From NCBI RefSeq assembly GCF_001742305.1, contig NZ_MJAT01000001.1:62001-126000 (forward strand): a stretch of 64,000 nt of DNA, in the 5' to 3' direction. The position numbers and the translations under genes were made by a program. This stretch comes from Desulfuribacillus stibiiarsenatis. Lineage in GTDB: Bacteria; Bacillota; Bacilli; Desulfuribacillales; Desulfuribacillaceae. Below, piece by piece: positions 52,921 through 62,659 of this stretch. The notes under the pieces were generated by a model. It made no database searches and was not told where the DNA came from. It saw only the letters and a list, made by a program, of their open reading frames with translations. Within the stretch, counting starts at the first letter, position 1. Every line of letters begins with the position of its first letter.

Positions 52921-52954
52921 TCAAGCGACAAGACAACTAATGTAGCAAATTTAC

Positions 52955-53110
52955 AAAATAATCAATCAAAATAATCAATCAAAATAATCAATCAAAATAA
53001 TCAATCAAAATAATCAATCAAAATAATCAATCAAAATAATCAATCTATAAAATCAATCAATAAAATCAATCAATAAAATCAATCAATAAAATCAATTAAT
53101 AAAACTAGTC
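52955..53110. repeat. 13-bp tandem repeat (minisatellite), about 12 units
   Basis: Seven exact copies of AAAATAATCAATC (52955-53045) are followed by TATAAAATCAATC, AATAAAATCAATC twice, AATAAAATCAATT and AATAAAACTAGTC. All units are 13 bp. The array fills most of the argJ-argB gap and has no coding potential. The sequence decays towards argB. Confidence 0.95.
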
Positions 53111-53114
53111 TATT

Positions 53115-53173
53115 AAGCGACTTAAATATACATGAAGCAACTTAAATAACATGAAGCAACTCAAATATACATG
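53115..53173. repeat. Three tandem ~20-bp repeats before argB
   Basis: AAGCGACTTAAATATACATG (53115-53134), AAGCAACTTAAATAACATG (53135-53153) and AAGCAACTCAAATATACATG (53154-53173) lie head to tail directly after the 13-bp array. Each contains an ATG, which creates decoy starts upstream of the real argB start. Confidence 0.85.
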
Positions 53174-53210
53174 GCTTAAAAATGAACATGGGAAATTGGA
53201 GGTTGGTATG

Positions 53211-54080
53211 ATGACGGCTGGATTGCATAGAGCACAGGTGTTAGTGGAGGCATTGCCTTATATTCAAAGATTCGCGGGGAAAATTGTCGTTGTAAAATAC
53301 GGCGGCAGTACGATGGGGGAAGATACATCTTCTTTTATACAAGATTTAGTGCTGATGAAGCAAGTAAATATTCATCCAGTTGTTGTTCATGGCGGTGGAC
53401 CGGAAATTACCAACCTTTTGGAGTCAATGGGCGTAGAGGTTCAGTTTGTAAATGGCTTACGTGTAACGGATCAAGCGGTCCTTGATGTGGCAAGTATGGT
53501 GCTAGTTGGGAAAATCAATAAGCAAATCGTGTCGCAAATTCAGTCGTATGGTGGAAAAGCGATAGGCCTGAGTGGTATTGATGGAAAGCTTTTGCTTGCG
53601 AGAAAGAAACAAAACACGAAAGTTGATTTAGGTTTTGTAGGTGAAGTGGAGCAAGTCAATTGCAAGCTGTTACGTGGCTTAATCGATGAAGGATATATTC
53701 CTGTCATTGCACCTTTAGGTGTAGATGACCAAGGCCAGCGTTATAATATCAATGCAGATACGGTGGCAGCAGCAGTCGCAGGAGAGCTTCGGGCTGAGAA
53801 GTTTGTTTTATCGACGAATGTTCCTGGTATTTATATAGAAGAAAACGGGGTTAAAACAATTATATCTGCAATAGGCGCTAAGAAGATTGAGGAATCGATT
53901 GACAATGGTCAAATCAGTGGAGGTATGGTGCCAAAGGTAGAGGCGTGCTTAGAAGCTTTGAACCGTGGCGTGAACACTACGCATATCGTAGATGGTAGAC
54001 AAGAGCATGTATTGCTTTTAGAACTTTTAACAGATACGGGTGTAGGAACTATGGTATCGAGGGAGGATGAAATATCATGA
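53211..54080 (+). CDS. argB: N-acetylglutamate kinase
   Basis: A 289-residue amino acid kinase, second step of arginine synthesis. IVVVKYGGSTMG (~25-36) is the phosphate-binding loop, VVHGGGPEITNLL binds the substrate, and NINADTVAAAVAGEL and GGMVPKVEA follow. I use ATG 53211 because GGAGG at 53198-53202 is eight bases upstream; ATG 53208 is also possible. The frame is open back to 53151 through the tandem repeats, but that extension lacks a ribosome site and is longer than other ArgB. Its stop overlaps the argD ATG. An N-terminal helix LHRAQVLVEALPYIQRF is typical of arginine-sensitive ArgB. Confidence 0.95.
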   Translation: MTAGLHRAQVLVEALPYIQRFAGKIVVVKYGGSTMGEDTSSFIQDLVLMKQVNIHPVVVHGGGPEITNLLESMGVEVQFVNGLRVTDQAVLDVASMVLVGKINKQIVSQIQSYGGKAIGLSGIDGKLLLARKKQNTKVDLGFVGEVEQVNCKLLRGLIDEGYIPVIAPLGVDDQGQRYNINADTVAAAVAGELRAEKFVLSTNVPGIYIEENGVKTIISAIGAKKIEESIDNGQISGGMVPKVEACLEALNRGVNTTHIVDGRQEHVLLLELLTDTGVGTMVSREDEIS

Positions 54081-55258
54081 GTTTAATGAACACCTATAAT
54101 CGCTGGCCAATTCAACTGGAACGCGGGCAAGGAAGTTATGTGTGGGATACGGAAGGTAAGAAGTATTTAGACTACACATCAGGGATTGCAGTGAATCAGT
54201 TCGGGCATAACTTTCCACCGCTGGTTCAGGCGATTCAGGCACAAGCAGAGAAGCTGATTCATTGCTCAAACTTATTTCATATTCCTTCGCAACAACAATT
54301 AGCAGATGCACTAGTACAAGAATCGGGCTATGGGAAAGTGTTTTTCTCAAATAGTGGTGCAGAAGCCAATGAGGCTGCGATTAAGTTAGCTCGTCGCTAC
54401 CAGCAAAAAGTCCGTGGAGAATATAGATACGAGATTATTACCTTTGAGAAATCCTTTCATGGACGCACATTGACGACAATCACGGCAACGGCGCAACCGA
54501 AATATCAAGAAGGATTCCAACCCCTTCCTGAAGGATTTATCTATTGTCCACTTAATAACTTAGAAGCAGTAGAGCAGGCAATCACGGATAAGACAGCAGC
54601 GATTCTTTTTGAACTTGTGCAGGGAGAAGGCGGGGTACACATTGTAGACCCTCAGTTCTTACAAGGTCTGAAAGTGTTAGCGGAAAAACATCAATTATTG
54701 TTGATTGTCGATGAAGTGCAGACAGGTATGGGACGTACGGGTACGATGTTTGCGTGGCAACAATTTGATTTTCAGCCTGATATCTTTACATTAGCTAAAG
54801 GCTTAGGGGGAGGAGTTCCGATTGGTGCTTGCGTGGCAAAGGAAACTGTAGCGGAAGCGTTTGTCCCTGGAACCCATGCATCAACATTTGGTGGAAACCC
54901 ACTTGTTACAGCGGCTGCCAATGCCATTATGAACGAAATGAAGAAGGAAGAAACAAAGCAACAAATCCGAACCAACAGTGAACAACTAACAGAAAAATTA
55001 CAATTGCTACAACAAGATTTTTCTGATTTAATAGTAGAAATGCGAGGAATGGGACTAATCCGCGGGATACAATTCGTAGATTCTGTGCCTGTCCTTGATA
55101 TGATTGCTAAGTTCCGCGAGAAGGGCTTATTGCTAGTACCGGCTGGAGATAACACTTTGCGCCTATTGCCGCCACTTAACACCTCTTTTGACGAAATAGA
55201 GGAAGCTTTTACGGTGATTCGCGAAGTCCTCAACGATTTGACATTAGTAAAAAGTTAA
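54077..55258 (+). CDS. argD: Acetylornithine aminotransferase
   Basis: A 393-residue PLP class III aminotransferase. FSNSGAEANEAAIKLAR binds the cofactor phosphate, LLIVDEVQTGMGRTG contains the ring-binding Asp, and the Schiff-base lysine is in FTLAKGLGGGVPIGA. HASTFGGNPL follows. It converts N-acetylglutamate semialdehyde to N-acetylornithine. The start overlaps the argB stop (ATGA). No ARG box or terminator is visible in the 158 bases before carA. Confidence 0.96.
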   Translation: MSLMNTYNRWPIQLERGQGSYVWDTEGKKYLDYTSGIAVNQFGHNFPPLVQAIQAQAEKLIHCSNLFHIPSQQQLADALVQESGYGKVFFSNSGAEANEAAIKLARRYQQKVRGEYRYEIITFEKSFHGRTLTTITATAQPKYQEGFQPLPEGFIYCPLNNLEAVEQAITDKTAAILFELVQGEGGVHIVDPQFLQGLKVLAEKHQLLLIVDEVQTGMGRTGTMFAWQQFDFQPDIFTLAKGLGGGVPIGACVAKETVAEAFVPGTHASTFGGNPLVTAAANAIMNEMKKEETKQQIRTNSEQLTEKLQLLQQDFSDLIVEMRGMGLIRGIQFVDSVPVLDMIAKFREKGLLLVPAGDNTLRLLPPLNTSFDEIEEAFTVIREVLNDLTLVKS

Positions 55259-55416
55259 AAGCAGCTAAATCTATCTTCAGCATACGATATGATTACGATA
55301 CGACAGTCTACATGTATTGTGAATTATCCGAAGCACTTCTATTAGGTTAACCGAAAACATCTATTATTTAAGTTTAAAAGAAGATTCGATAACAACTAGA
55401 ACAAGGGGGTACGAGG

Positions 55417-56532
55417 ATGAAAGGGAAATTAGTGCTGGAAAATGGTGCTGTCTTTGAGGGGAAACTCATTGGAGATACGAAAGTAACCTACGGAGAGGTT
55501 GTCTTTAATACTGGAATGACAGGCTACCAGGAAGTTTTAACAGACCCGTCCTACGCAGGACAAATCGTCATCATGACATATCCTTTAATCGGAAATTATG
55601 GAATTAACGTGGATGACCATGAGTCTTATCGATCTCATGTGGCGGGCTTTATCATTGGGGAAATGTGCCCTACACCAAGTAACTTCCGCAGTTCGTTCAC
55701 GGTAGATGAATATTTAAAATCGCAAGGCGTAGTTGGTCTATCTGACATCGACACTCGCCAATTAGTGAGAATGATACGCGAGAATGGGACGATGAAGGGA
55801 TACATCATTCCAAACAGTCAATACGGTGTTGTGACGGTTAACGGCCTTGATTATCCTGAACTGCCAAAGGACTTAGTTGCCAGAGTAACTCGTAAGAATC
55901 GAGCAACCTTCGAACCAGCCAATGTAAAGAATCCTACCCATCATATAGTGATTTATGATTTTGGACAAAAACAAAATATGGTTCGTGCGTTACATGCCCT
56001 TGGTTGCAAAGTGACAATCGTACCGTATTTTACAACGTTAGATGAAGTTATGAAACTAAACCCTGACGGAATTCTTTTCTCCAATGGACCTGGGGATCCG
56101 ATGGACCTTGTAGATATTACTCCGGAACTGAGAAAAGTAGCGGAAGCGTACCCGACGATGGGTATTTGCTATGGCCACCAAATGTTAGGGTTAGCGTTCG
56201 GTGCGAAAACAACGAAATTACGCTACGGCCATCGTGGAAGTAACCACCCAGTAAAAGACTTACGAACAGGTAAAGTGTATATTACTTCGCAAAATCACGG
56301 ATATATTGTAGAACCAGATTCTTTAGCAGCTACGGATATGGTCGTTACACATATCAATGTGAATGATGGTACAGTAGAGGGAATTCAACATAAATCGTTA
56401 CCAATTTTCAGTGTTCAATATCATCCGGAAGCATGTCCTGGACCGAAGGATTCGCTATACTTTTTCCAGGATTTCATCATGACGATTAATGAACATAAGG
56501 AAAGGACGCGTGAGCTAGTTTGCCCAAAATAG
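55417..56532 (+). CDS. carA: Carbamoyl-phosphate synthase small subunit
   Basis: A 371-residue glutaminase subunit. The N-terminal CPSase domain has [19 protein letters not shown] and GIDTR-type segments ([16 protein letters not shown]). The class I glutamine amidotransferase domain carries the nucleophile Cys in [12 protein letters not shown] and the His-Glu in [10 protein letters not shown]. It supplies ammonia to CarB. Start follows AAGGGGG. The 3' end overlaps carB by 13 bp. Position after argD suggests that it is the arginine-specific enzyme, as in B. subtilis, where pyrimidine synthesis uses a separate copy. Confidence 0.97.
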   Translation: MKGKLVLENGAVFEGKLIGDTKVTYGEVVFNTGMTGYQEVLTDPSYAGQIVIMTYPLIGNYGINVDDHESYRSHVAGFIIGEMCPTPSNFRSSFTVDEYLKSQGVVGLSDIDTRQLVRMIRENGTMKGYIIPNSQYGVVTVNGLDYPELPKDLVARVTRKNRATFEPANVKNPTHHIVIYDFGQKQNMVRALHALGCKVTIVPYFTTLDEVMKLNPDGILFSNGPGDPMDLVDITPELRKVAEAYPTMGICYGHQMLGLAFGAKTTKLRYGHRGSNHPVKDLRTGKVYITSQNHGYIVEPDSLAATDMVVTHINVNDGTVEGIQHKSLPIFSVQYHPEACPGPKDSLYFFQDFIMTINEHKERTRELVCPK

Positions 56533-59500
56533 ATTCCATTAAAAAAGTTCTTGTAATCGGTTCTGGCCCTATTATTATTGGGCAAGCGGCTGAGTTCGAT
56601 TATGCAGGAACTCAAGCATGCAACGCATTGAAAGAAGAAGGCATTGAAGTTGTGTTAGTGAATAGCAATCCAGCGACGATTATGACGGATCAAGGGATTG
56701 CCGACAAAATATATATTGAGCCGCTAACAGTACGTTCCTTATCGCAAATCATCGATAGAGAGCGTCCAGACGGAGTACTTCCTACATTAGGAGGACAGAC
56801 TGGATTAAATCTTGCGGTCAAATTATCCGAAGCTGGAGTTTTAGAAAAATACAATGTTAAGCTCCTTGGAACCTCGTTAGAAGCGATTAAAAAGGCAGAA
56901 GACCGTGATCTCTTCCGCACATTGATGCTGGAGATTGGACAACCGATTCCAGAGAGTGAAATCATTGATAACTTAGTAGAAGCTGAACAGTTCGCTGCTC
57001 GCATAGGATTTCCGTTGATTATTCGCCCTGCCTATACTCTTGGTGGTTCTGGCGGTGGAATCGTAGACGATCACGAGCAGTTAAGAGAAACAGTCAGTCG
57101 TGGGCTTTCGCAAAGTCCGATTGGTCAGGTGCTAATTGAAAAAAGTATCAAGGGCTGGAAAGAAATTGAGTATGAAGTTATGCGTGACTCCAATGATACT
57201 TGTATTACCATTTGTAACATGGAGAACTTTGACCCTGTTGGGGTTCACACAGGCGATAGTATCGTTGTTGCTCCTTCACAAACATTATCGGATTGTGAAT
57301 ACCAGCTATTACGTACTGCGTCCTTAGATATCATTCGTTCACTAAAAATTGAAGGCGGTTGCAATGTCCAACTTGCCTTAAATCCATATAGCTTTGAATA
57401 TTGCGTAATTGAAGTAAATCCTCGTGTAAGTCGTTCCAGTGCCCTGGCATCAAAAGCTACAGGATATCCTATTGCAAAAGTAGCCGCAAAAATAGCAATT
57501 GGTATGCATTTAGACGAAATCATTAACCCTGTTACTGGTCTTACGTATGCAAGTTTTGAGCCAGCACTTGACTATGTAGTTGCAAAAATTCCGCGTTGGC
57601 CGTTTGATAAGTTCCCAGAAGCGAACCGCAAACTCGGAACGCAAATGAAAGCGACGGGAGAGGTCATGGCAATTGCTAGGACAATGGAAGGCGCTTTATT
57701 AAAAGCCGTTCGTTCCTTAGAAATTAAGGTACAAACTCTTTTGCACCCAGTATATGCAGAGTGGACCCTGGAGCAATTAACGGCAAAACTTGCGGAACAA
57801 CCAGATGATAATCGTTTATTTATCTTAGCAGAAGCACTACGCAAAGGCATGACTGTACAGAAAGTACGTGACATCACAGAGATTGATCCATTCTTCGTGG
57901 AAAAGATATTAAACATCGTCCGCTGGGAAGAAGAAATTAAAAAGGCAAATCTTGATGAGGTTACTTCTGAACAACTGCGTTTGTGGAAAAAAGTTGGATT
58001 CTCTGATGCGTATATCGCTGACTTAATCAATATGGGTGCACTTAGTAGAGCGGAAGATGATGCATTACTTACACATTTAGATGTGCGTAAACGCCGTAAG
58101 CAGCTCAATGTGATCCCTTCATATAAGCTGGTAGATACATGTGCTGCAGAATTTCCGGCAAAGACTCCTTACTACTACTCTACCTACACAGGTGAAGATG
58201 AAGTAGAGAAAACGGACAAGGAAAAGATTCTTGTTATCGGTTCAGGGCCAATCCGTATTGGTCAAGGAATTGAATTCGACTATTGTTCCGTCCATGCGAT
58301 TTGGGCGTTGAAAGAAGCTGGTTATGAAGCAGTCATCATTAACAATAATCCGGAAACAGTAAGTACAGACTTTAACGTAGCAGATCGCTTATATTTCGAA
58401 CCATTAACATTAGAAGATGTACTAAATGTAGCTGAAAAAGAAAACATCAAAGGTGCTTATGTGCAATTTGGTGGGCAAACAGCAATCAACTTAGTGCATG
58501 GTCTACGTGATTATGGCATTCAAATCCTTGGAACATCAGTGGAAGGTATTGACCTAGCAGAAGACCGTGACAAATTCCGTAGGTTACTTGACCGTTTGCA
58601 AATTCCTCAGACAAATGGTGCAATGGCAGAAAATGTCGAAGGAGCATTAAAAGTTGCTGAAGATATCGGCTATCCATTAATGGTTCGCCCTTCTTACGTC
58701 ATTGGTGGGCGTGGCATGCAAGTCATATATGAGCAATCGGAACTAGAGCGCTATTTAGCAGAGGCAGTGGACGTTTCCCCTGGTCGCCCGGTACTTTTAG
58801 ATCAGTATTTACCAGGTAAAGAAGTAGAAGTTGACGCTGTATGTGATGCGGAAGATGTATTAATCCCAGGAATTTTCGAGCATATAGAAAGGGCTGGCGT
58901 TCACTCAGGCGATAGTATGGCCGTGTATCCTCCGCAAAACGTTAGCCAGCAAGTATTAGATACCCTAATACTATATACGACAAATATTGCCCGGGAAATG
59001 TCGATTCGTGGATTAATCAATATCCAATATGTAATAGTTGATGAAGTGGTATATGTGCTAGAGGTAAATCCTCGTGCATCTCGAACTGTGCCGATCATCA
59101 GTAAAGTCACGGATACACCACTGGTGCAGTTGGCAACTCGCATTGGTCTTGGTGATACTTTGAAAAATATGGGCTATACGAGCGGACTGATTCCAAATCG
59201 TGATTTTGTAGCTGTTAAAGCGCCTATATTCTCCTTTGAGAAAATGAGTGACGTGGATATTTCTTTAGGGCCTGAAATGAAATCTACGGGTGAAGTATTG
59301 GGAATTGCTCGTAACTTTGTAGGATCACTTGGGAAGGTATTTGCTACAGGGCATATTCGCGAAGCGACAGAGCAGAGACAGCCAGGATTATTATGCTCGA
59401 TCTCTGACCGTGAGAAAGAAGCAGGCGTTGCACTAATGAGAAAGTTCGCAAGTCTGGGCTTTAAGTTATATGCAACACCAACCACAGCAAAAGCATTAGA

Positions 59501-59783
59501 GGATGCGGGATTAGAAGTGACAGAAATTCCGTGGCAGCTTGTGCAAATCCGCGAAATGTTTAGACGTAATGAGATTAATTTAGTCATCAACATACCAACT
59601 ATCGGAAAAGATTCTTCACGACAAGGATTTAAGTTAAGAAGAATGGCTGTAGAGTTCGGAGTTGGATGTTTAACGGCATTAGATACAGCGGATGCGCTAT
59701 GCCAAAGTATAGAAGAGCGTGATAAGTATTTGCCTTTTACTTTGGAAGAGTTTTTAAGTGGGGAATTCCTGCAGAAATTATAG
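56520..59783 (+). CDS. carB: Carbamoyl-phosphate synthase large subunit
   Basis: A 1087-residue enzyme with two homologous ATP-grasp halves. [24 protein letters not shown] opens the first and [24 protein letters not shown] the second (near 570). ATP-grasp loops are [12 protein letters not shown] and [12 protein letters not shown]. The C-terminal MGS-like allosteric domain begins near [16 protein letters not shown] 56520 is the likely start because the product then opens [14 protein letters not shown], as in other CarB proteins, and overlaps carA. Length is normal (about 1070). Confidence 0.97.
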   Translation: MPKIDSIKKVLVIGSGPIIIGQAAEFDYAGTQACNALKEEGIEVVLVNSNPATIMTDQGIADKIYIEPLTVRSLSQIIDRERPDGVLPTLGGQTGLNLAVKLSEAGVLEKYNVKLLGTSLEAIKKAEDRDLFRTLMLEIGQPIPESEIIDNLVEAEQFAARIGFPLIIRPAYTLGGSGGGIVDDHEQLRETVSRGLSQSPIGQVLIEKSIKGWKEIEYEVMRDSNDTCITICNMENFDPVGVHTGDSIVVAPSQTLSDCEYQLLRTASLDIIRSLKIEGGCNVQLALNPYSFEYCVIEVNPRVSRSSALASKATGYPIAKVAAKIAIGMHLDEIINPVTGLTYASFEPALDYVVAKIPRWPFDKFPEANRKLGTQMKATGEVMAIARTMEGALLKAVRSLEIKVQTLLHPVYAEWTLEQLTAKLAEQPDDNRLFILAEALRKGMTVQKVRDITEIDPFFVEKILNIVRWEEEIKKANLDEVTSEQLRLWKKVGFSDAYIADLINMGALSRAEDDALLTHLDVRKRRKQLNVIPSYKLVDTCAAEFPAKTPYYYSTYTGEDEVEKTDKEKILVIGSGPIRIGQGIEFDYCSVHAIWALKEAGYEAVIINNNPETVSTDFNVADRLYFEPLTLEDVLNVAEKENIKGAYVQFGGQTAINLVHGLRDYGIQILGTSVEGIDLAEDRDKFRRLLDRLQIPQTNGAMAENVEGALKVAEDIGYPLMVRPSYVIGGRGMQVIYEQSELERYLAEAVDVSPGRPVLLDQYLPGKEVEVDAVCDAEDVLIPGIFEHIERAGVHSGDSMAVYPPQNVSQQVLDTLILYTTNIAREMSIRGLINIQYVIVDEVVYVLEVNPRASRTVPIISKVTDTPLVQLATRIGLGDTLKNMGYTSGLIPNRDFVAVKAPIFSFEKMSDVDISLGPEMKSTGEVLGIARNFVGSLGKVFATGHIREATEQRQPGLLCSISDREKEAGVALMRKFASLGFKLYATPTTAKALEDAGLEVTEIPWQLVQIREMFRRNEINLVINIPTIGKDSSRQGFKLRRMAVEFGVGCLTALDTADALCQSIEERDKYLPFTLEEFLSGEFLQKL

Positions 59784-59794
59784 CCTTATGTTTC

Positions 59795-60259
59795 GAAAGC
59801 GAGGTACTGCCTCATTCACTACAGTTCCGTCTTTATGATTTCTAAGTTCGGTTTCTAAATGATTCAAACTCGCTGTCGCTCAAACAATGAATCATTTTGC
59901 GAAACCTTCACTAACAAATCATTACAAGACTTCACTGGAATGCTCTTTCGGCAGCACACACTTTCCACCACAATACAAATGATCAACTCATGAGTATGTG
60001 TGGAAATGTATGTAACGAGTGGTTTTTGTGAGAGTAAGAATGGTTCGATGAATGATTTTAGCGGAGCCTTTATGGAATAACTTTGCGATAAGGATTTTCT
60101 TAAAAGTTTCACTGTCTGAGCGTAGAGAGTTTGAAACTTGAAAATCTGAGCGTAGAGATTCCAAAGGTGTAGCTCTAATGAACGAATTGAACCGTTATAC
60201 TCTAATGAACGAGTGTATATTTATTTTCACAGCCCCACAACTATTGAAAGCGAGGTGCT
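59795..60259. mobile_element. Putative MITE-like palindromic insertion between carB and argF
   Basis: The 480-base gap 59784-60263 is much longer than other gaps in this operon. It is bounded by two 14-bp copies of the same sequence: GAAAGCGAGGTACT (59795-59808) and GAAAGCGAGGTGCT (60246-60259), the second of which is the argF ribosome site. Inside, ~59840-60100 forms a long imperfect inverted repeat: CACACACTTTCCACCAC faces GTGTGGAAATGTATG, and CGCTCAAACAATGAATC.. faces ..GAATGATTTTAGCGG. No convincing gene is inside. The flanking copies would fit a target duplication or a segmental duplication. Confidence 0.5.
60115..60212. repeat. Two pairs of short direct repeats upstream of argF
   Basis: TCTGAGCGTAGAGA occurs at 60115-60128 and 60145-60158. 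CTCTAATGAACGA occurs at 60173-60185 and 60200-60212. The periods are 30 and 27 bp, so the four units form a loosely regular array in the argF leader, possibly regulatory or a trace of duplication. Confidence 0.7.
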
Positions 60260-60263
60260 TTTT

Positions 60264-61196
60264 TTGAATATATTAAATAATTTAAAGGGTAAAGACTTCT
60301 TAACCCTTGCAGATTTTTCTACAGAAGAAATTCTTGCATTATTAGACCTTGCCATTGAATTAAAAGCTGGGAAAGGTCCACAAAAACCGCTAGCTGGCAA
60401 AACACTAGGAATGATTTTCCAAAAGTCTTCTACACGTACCCGCGTATCCTTCGAAGTTGGGATGTTACAGCTTGGAGGGCATCCATTGTTTTTGAGTAAC
60501 AATGACATTCAATTAGGACGTGGAGAAACGATTTATGATACAGCAAAAGTACTTTCTCGTTATGTGGATGCAATCATGATTCGCGCTCACGGACATGAGC
60601 AAGTAGAAGAGCTGGCAAAGCATGCTGATATTCCTGTCATTAATGGTCTTACGGATACGTATCACCCATGCCAGGCATTAGCAGATTTGCAAACCATTTT
60701 AGAGCACAAAGGTAGACTAAAAGGCTTGAAGGTAGCTTACATTGGCGATGGCAACAATGTGGCGCACTCACTCATGATAGGTTGCGCGAAAGTTGGAATC
60801 GATGTAGCAATTGCTACTCCCGCTGGTTATGAGCCAGATGCTAAGATTGTTGAAAGAGCAAAATTAATTGCACAGGCACATGGAAGTTCTGTTGTAGTTA
60901 CCAATGATCCAGTGGAAGCCGCGAAGAATGCTGATGTGTTGTACACAGATGTATGGGCAAGTATGGGGCAAGAAGCGGAACAAGAGAAACGCGTGAAGGA
61001 TTTTGCAGGGTATCAAATCGACTCTCAGTTATGCAGTCATGCAAAGCCTGACTTTATATTCTTGCATTGCTTACCGGCACATCGTGGCGAAGAAGTTTCA
61101 GCAGAAGTGATTGATGGACCTAATTCTGTAATTTTTGATGAGGCAGAGAATCGCTTGCATGCACAGAAGGCAATCATGGTTGCTTGCTTAAGCTAG
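60264..61196 (+). CDS. argF: Ornithine carbamoyltransferase
   Basis: A 310-residue enzyme joining ornithine and carbamoyl phosphate to citrulline. The carbamoyl phosphate loop is KSSTRTRVSFE (~50-60), HPCQALADLQT is the second signature and HCLPAHRGEEV contains the ornithine-site Cys. I start at TTG 60264, six bases after AGGTG (60253-60257); the frame is open from 60213, but that extension is not found in ArgF and lies in the repeated leader. The length matches bacterial ArgF. Its ribosome site is inside the 14-bp repeat that bounds the intergenic insertion. Confidence 0.96.
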   Translation: MNILNNLKGKDFLTLADFSTEEILALLDLAIELKAGKGPQKPLAGKTLGMIFQKSSTRTRVSFEVGMLQLGGHPLFLSNNDIQLGRGETIYDTAKVLSRYVDAIMIRAHGHEQVEELAKHADIPVINGLTDTYHPCQALADLQTILEHKGRLKGLKVAYIGDGNNVAHSLMIGCAKVGIDVAIATPAGYEPDAKIVERAKLIAQAHGSSVVVTNDPVEAAKNADVLYTDVWASMGQEAEQEKRVKDFAGYQIDSQLCSHAKPDFIFLHCLPAHRGEEVSAEVIDGPNSVIFDEAENRLHAQKAIMVACLS

Positions 61197-61258
61197 TTCT
61201 TTATTTTACGAATGTTTTATGATACATTGATTGATAGTGAAAAATATGAATATATAGT

Positions 61259-61272
61259 GATCTCGCGAGATC
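61259..61272. promoter_or_regulatory. Perfect 14-bp palindrome upstream of argG
   Basis: GATCTCGCGAGATC is a perfect palindrome located 9 bases before the AGGAG ribosome site of argG. It directly follows a TGAATATATAGTGA stretch (61247-61260) that resembles an ARG box with two mismatches. It could be an operator or a leader hairpin with no loop. Confidence 0.5.
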
Positions 61273-61298
61273 CAAATAAAAGGAGTATGATTATTCAA

Positions 61299-62501
61299 AT
61301 GAGTAAAGAAAAAATTATTTTAGCGTATTCCGGTGGTTTAGATACTTCAGTAGCAATTAAGTGGCTACAAGAGAAATATAACTATGATGTAATTGCAGTA
61401 GGGTTAGACGTAGGCGAAGGTAAAGACCTAGAGTTCGTAAAAGAAAAGGCATTAAAAATTGGTGCAATAGCGTCTTACACAATTGACGCTCGTGAAGAGT
61501 ATGCATATGAATTCGCACTACCAGCGCTTCAAGCAAATGCTTTATATGAAACGAAGTACCCTCTATCTGCTGCTTTATCTCGTCCTTTAATTTCTAAGAA
61601 ATTAGTTGAAATTGCAGAAAAAGAAGGCGCAACTGCTGTAGCTCATGGTTGCACTGGTAAAGGTAACGACCAAGTTCGTTTTGACGTTTCTGTAACAGCT
61701 TTAAACCCAGATTTGACAATTGTTGCTCCAGTTCGTGAATGGGCTATGTCTCGTGATGAACAAATTCAATATGCACTTGAAAGAGATATTCCAGTACCAG
61801 TTACAAAAGAAAATCCTTTCAGTGTTGATGAAAACTTATGGGGTCGTAGCTGCGAGTGTGGCGTGTTAGAAGATCCATGGGCAGAAGCTCCTGAAGCTGC
61901 TTTCACTTGGACGAACTCTATTAGCAATACTCCAGATGAAGCTGAGTATGTGGAAATTGAGTTCAAAGAAGGCGTTCCAGTTAAGTTAAATGGAGAACAA
62001 TTACCATTACATGAGTTAATTGTAAAATTAAATACAATCGCAGGTAAACACGGCGTCGGAAGAATCGACCATGTAGAAAACCGTTTAATCGGTATTAAGT
62101 CTAGAGAAGTTTACGAAGCTCCAGGTGCCATGGTATTAATTCAAGCACATAAGGAAATCGAGTTCTTAACATTACCTAAGGAAATCATTCAGTTTAAGCC
62201 TGTAATTGAGCAAAAATACGCGCAAATGATTTATGACGGCCTATGGTTCTCAGCGTTAAGAGATGTTCTTGATGGATTCATCAAAGCTAGCCAAAAGACA
62301 GTAACAGGTACTGCAAGAGTGAAACTTCACAAAGGTACTGCATTTACTGTAGGTAGAAAATCAGAGCAATCTCTATACAACCATGAATTAGCTACTTATA
62401 ATCCAGAAGATACATTCGATCATGACGCTGCCATTGGTTTTATTAAGCTTTGGGGTCTTCCAACTAAGGTATATGCAATGGTAAATAAGAAGAATAAGTA
62501 A
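61299..62501 (+). CDS. argG: Argininosuccinate synthase
   Basis: A 400-residue ATP-dependent enzyme joining citrulline and aspartate. The P-loop [15 protein letters not shown] is at 9-23. [14 protein letters not shown] and [14 protein letters not shown] follow, as in all ArgG. ATG 61299 gives the usual [15 protein letters not shown] opening; ATG 61287 is in frame but only one base from AGGAG (61281-61285). Codon use looks like that of the neighbouring arg genes. It is separated from argF by 102 bases with a palindrome. Confidence 0.97.
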   Translation: MSKEKIILAYSGGLDTSVAIKWLQEKYNYDVIAVGLDVGEGKDLEFVKEKALKIGAIASYTIDAREEYAYEFALPALQANALYETKYPLSAALSRPLISKKLVEIAEKEGATAVAHGCTGKGNDQVRFDVSVTALNPDLTIVAPVREWAMSRDEQIQYALERDIPVPVTKENPFSVDENLWGRSCECGVLEDPWAEAPEAAFTWTNSISNTPDEAEYVEIEFKEGVPVKLNGEQLPLHELIVKLNTIAGKHGVGRIDHVENRLIGIKSREVYEAPGAMVLIQAHKEIEFLTLPKEIIQFKPVIEQKYAQMIYDGLWFSALRDVLDGFIKASQKTVTGTARVKLHKGTAFTVGRKSEQSLYNHELATYNPEDTFDHDAAIGFIKLWGLPTKVYAMVNKKNK

Positions 62502-62569
62502 TTCGCAACGCTAGTTGGGATTACAACTTAACATAAATGGAACATACAGAATTTAAATACTAATGAAGG

Positions 62570-62636
62570 AATGACTTACTTGGTGCTTGTATTGATTTGC
62601 TGCGGCAATTGATATGCACTAAGTTAGTCATTTTAA
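62570..62636 (+). terminator. Hairpin between argG and argH, possible terminator or attenuator
   Basis: AATGACTTACTTGGTGC (62570-62586) pairs with GCACTAAGTTAGTCATT (62616-62632) with a few mismatches around a ~29-base loop, followed by TTAATAT. The U-run is poor, so partial termination or mRNA processing is as likely as full termination. Confidence 0.5.
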
Positions 62637-62659
62637 TATGTAGCGAAGGGGTTTTAACG

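Noticed and set aside
52955-53110. Regular repeats that could be taken for a CRISPR array
   Set aside because: Units are only 13 bp, directly adjacent and without spacers; no cas gene is nearby.
53151-53210. N-terminal extension of argB
   Set aside because: It is made of the ~20-bp repeats, lacks a ribosome site, and the strong GGAGG lies downstream of it.
57572-58108. 178-codon minus-strand reading frame inside carB
   Set aside because: Mirror of a highly conserved carB region, with no ribosome site or family resemblance. The same applies to the minus-strand frames at 54772-55233 (argD) and 34952-35449 (binding protein).
59864-60112. 82-codon minus-strand reading frame in the carB-argF gap
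   Set aside because: It falls in the imperfect palindrome and shows no recognisable protein features.
60213-60263. N-terminal extension of argF
   Set aside because: Not typical of ArgF and without a ribosome site; TTG 60264 follows AGGTG.
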